A stretch of DNA of 6,449 bases from Alphaproteobacteria bacterium (GTDB lineage Bacteria; Pseudomonadota; Alphaproteobacteria; Rhizobiales; Xanthobacteraceae), in NCBI GenBank assembly GCA_005884745.1, contig VAZU01000110.1:1-6449 (forward strand), written 5' to 3'. This document shows, one piece after another, positions 6,355 to 6,449 of the stretch. The notes beneath the pieces are model-generated. The model saw nothing but the letters and a program-made list of their open reading frames with translations. It had not been told where the DNA came from and did no database searches. The first letter of the stretch is position 1. Every line of letters starts with the position of its first letter. The position numbers were made by a program, and so were the translations under genes.

Positions 6355-6449
6355 GGGAAAAATAGCCGAGGTCTTCAACCTCCTGCGTGACTAGCTGGAC
6401 CGAGTACAGACCATCCGGGAAATTGTCGCGCCTATATTTCACGGCATCC
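6341..6449 (-). CDS. C-terminal end of an unrecognised protein (5' end beyond window)
   Basis: A minus-strand frame is open from the right edge to a TAG at 6341-6343 and gives 35 residues, beginning DAVKYRRDNFPDGLYSVQLV and ending GYFSHAVP. The composition is balanced and protein-like, with no Arg/Pro bias typical of a shadow frame. The stop overlaps the protease ATG by 14 nt, the spacing expected for two genes translated together. The other two minus frames hit stops in this stretch. I do not recognise the sequence; it does not look like the C terminus of MurC, the gene usually found upstream of murB. The short visible length limits certainty that it is real. Confidence 0.5.
   Translation of the reverse strand, partial: DAVKYRRDNFPDGLYSVQLVTQEVEDLGYFSHAVP

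Noticed and set aside
6355..6378. TTG start for the retropepsin gene
   Set aside because: The AGGAGG at 6379-6384 abuts the TTG with no spacer, and the ATG at 6354 gives a family-like N terminus. The choice remains uncertain, since AGGAGG is 24 nt from the ATG.

Overview
The window is the distal part of an alphaproteobacterial division and cell wall (dcw) cluster, read entirely on the minus strand. In transcription order (right to left) it holds murB, ddl, ftsQ, ftsA and ftsZ, with ftsZ running off the left edge. Organism: the DNA is GC-rich, gene order is murB-ddl-ftsQ-ftsA-ftsZ, and FtsZ carries a very long Pro/Gln/Arg-rich C-terminal linker. FtsZ, FtsA and MurB wording is typical of Rhizobiales, most likely the Bradyrhizobium/Rhodopseudomonas family (Nitrobacteraceae). 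The family placement comes from remembered sequence style, not from a search.

Layout, right to left. 6341-6449 is the last 35 codons of an unrecognised gene. 5866-6354 is a small retropepsin-like aspartic protease gene that overlaps it by 14 bp. Then come murB (GTG start at 5852), a 50-bp gap, ddl (4878-3952), ftsQ (3985-3011, overlapping ddl by 34 bp), ftsA (3014-1692, ATGA overlap with ftsQ), an 88-bp gap, and ftsZ (1603 to the edge). No stretch over 300 bp lacks a gene, and no tRNA, rRNA, insertion sequence or CRISPR array is visible.

How the genes work together: MurB makes UDP-MurNAc and Ddl makes D-Ala-D-Ala, both cytoplasmic peptidoglycan precursors. FtsQ, FtsA and FtsZ are divisome proteins: FtsZ is the ring polymer, FtsA its membrane tether and FtsQ the periplasmic scaffold. 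The overlaps suggest ddl-ftsQ-ftsA are translationally coupled.

Two things stand out. First, the right-hand ~580 bp (protease and its partner) is clearly less GC-rich than the rest and sits where murC would usually be expected, which suggests accessory DNA next to murB. Second, the same degenerate direct repeat, TTNACC-N5-KTNACC with an 11-bp period, occurs upstream of ftsQ (inside ddl) and upstream of ftsZ. This is the geometry of a CtrA-type cell-cycle regulator site, although the match to the consensus is imperfect. I do not see a complete undescribed system; the accessory pair at the right edge is the least understood part.
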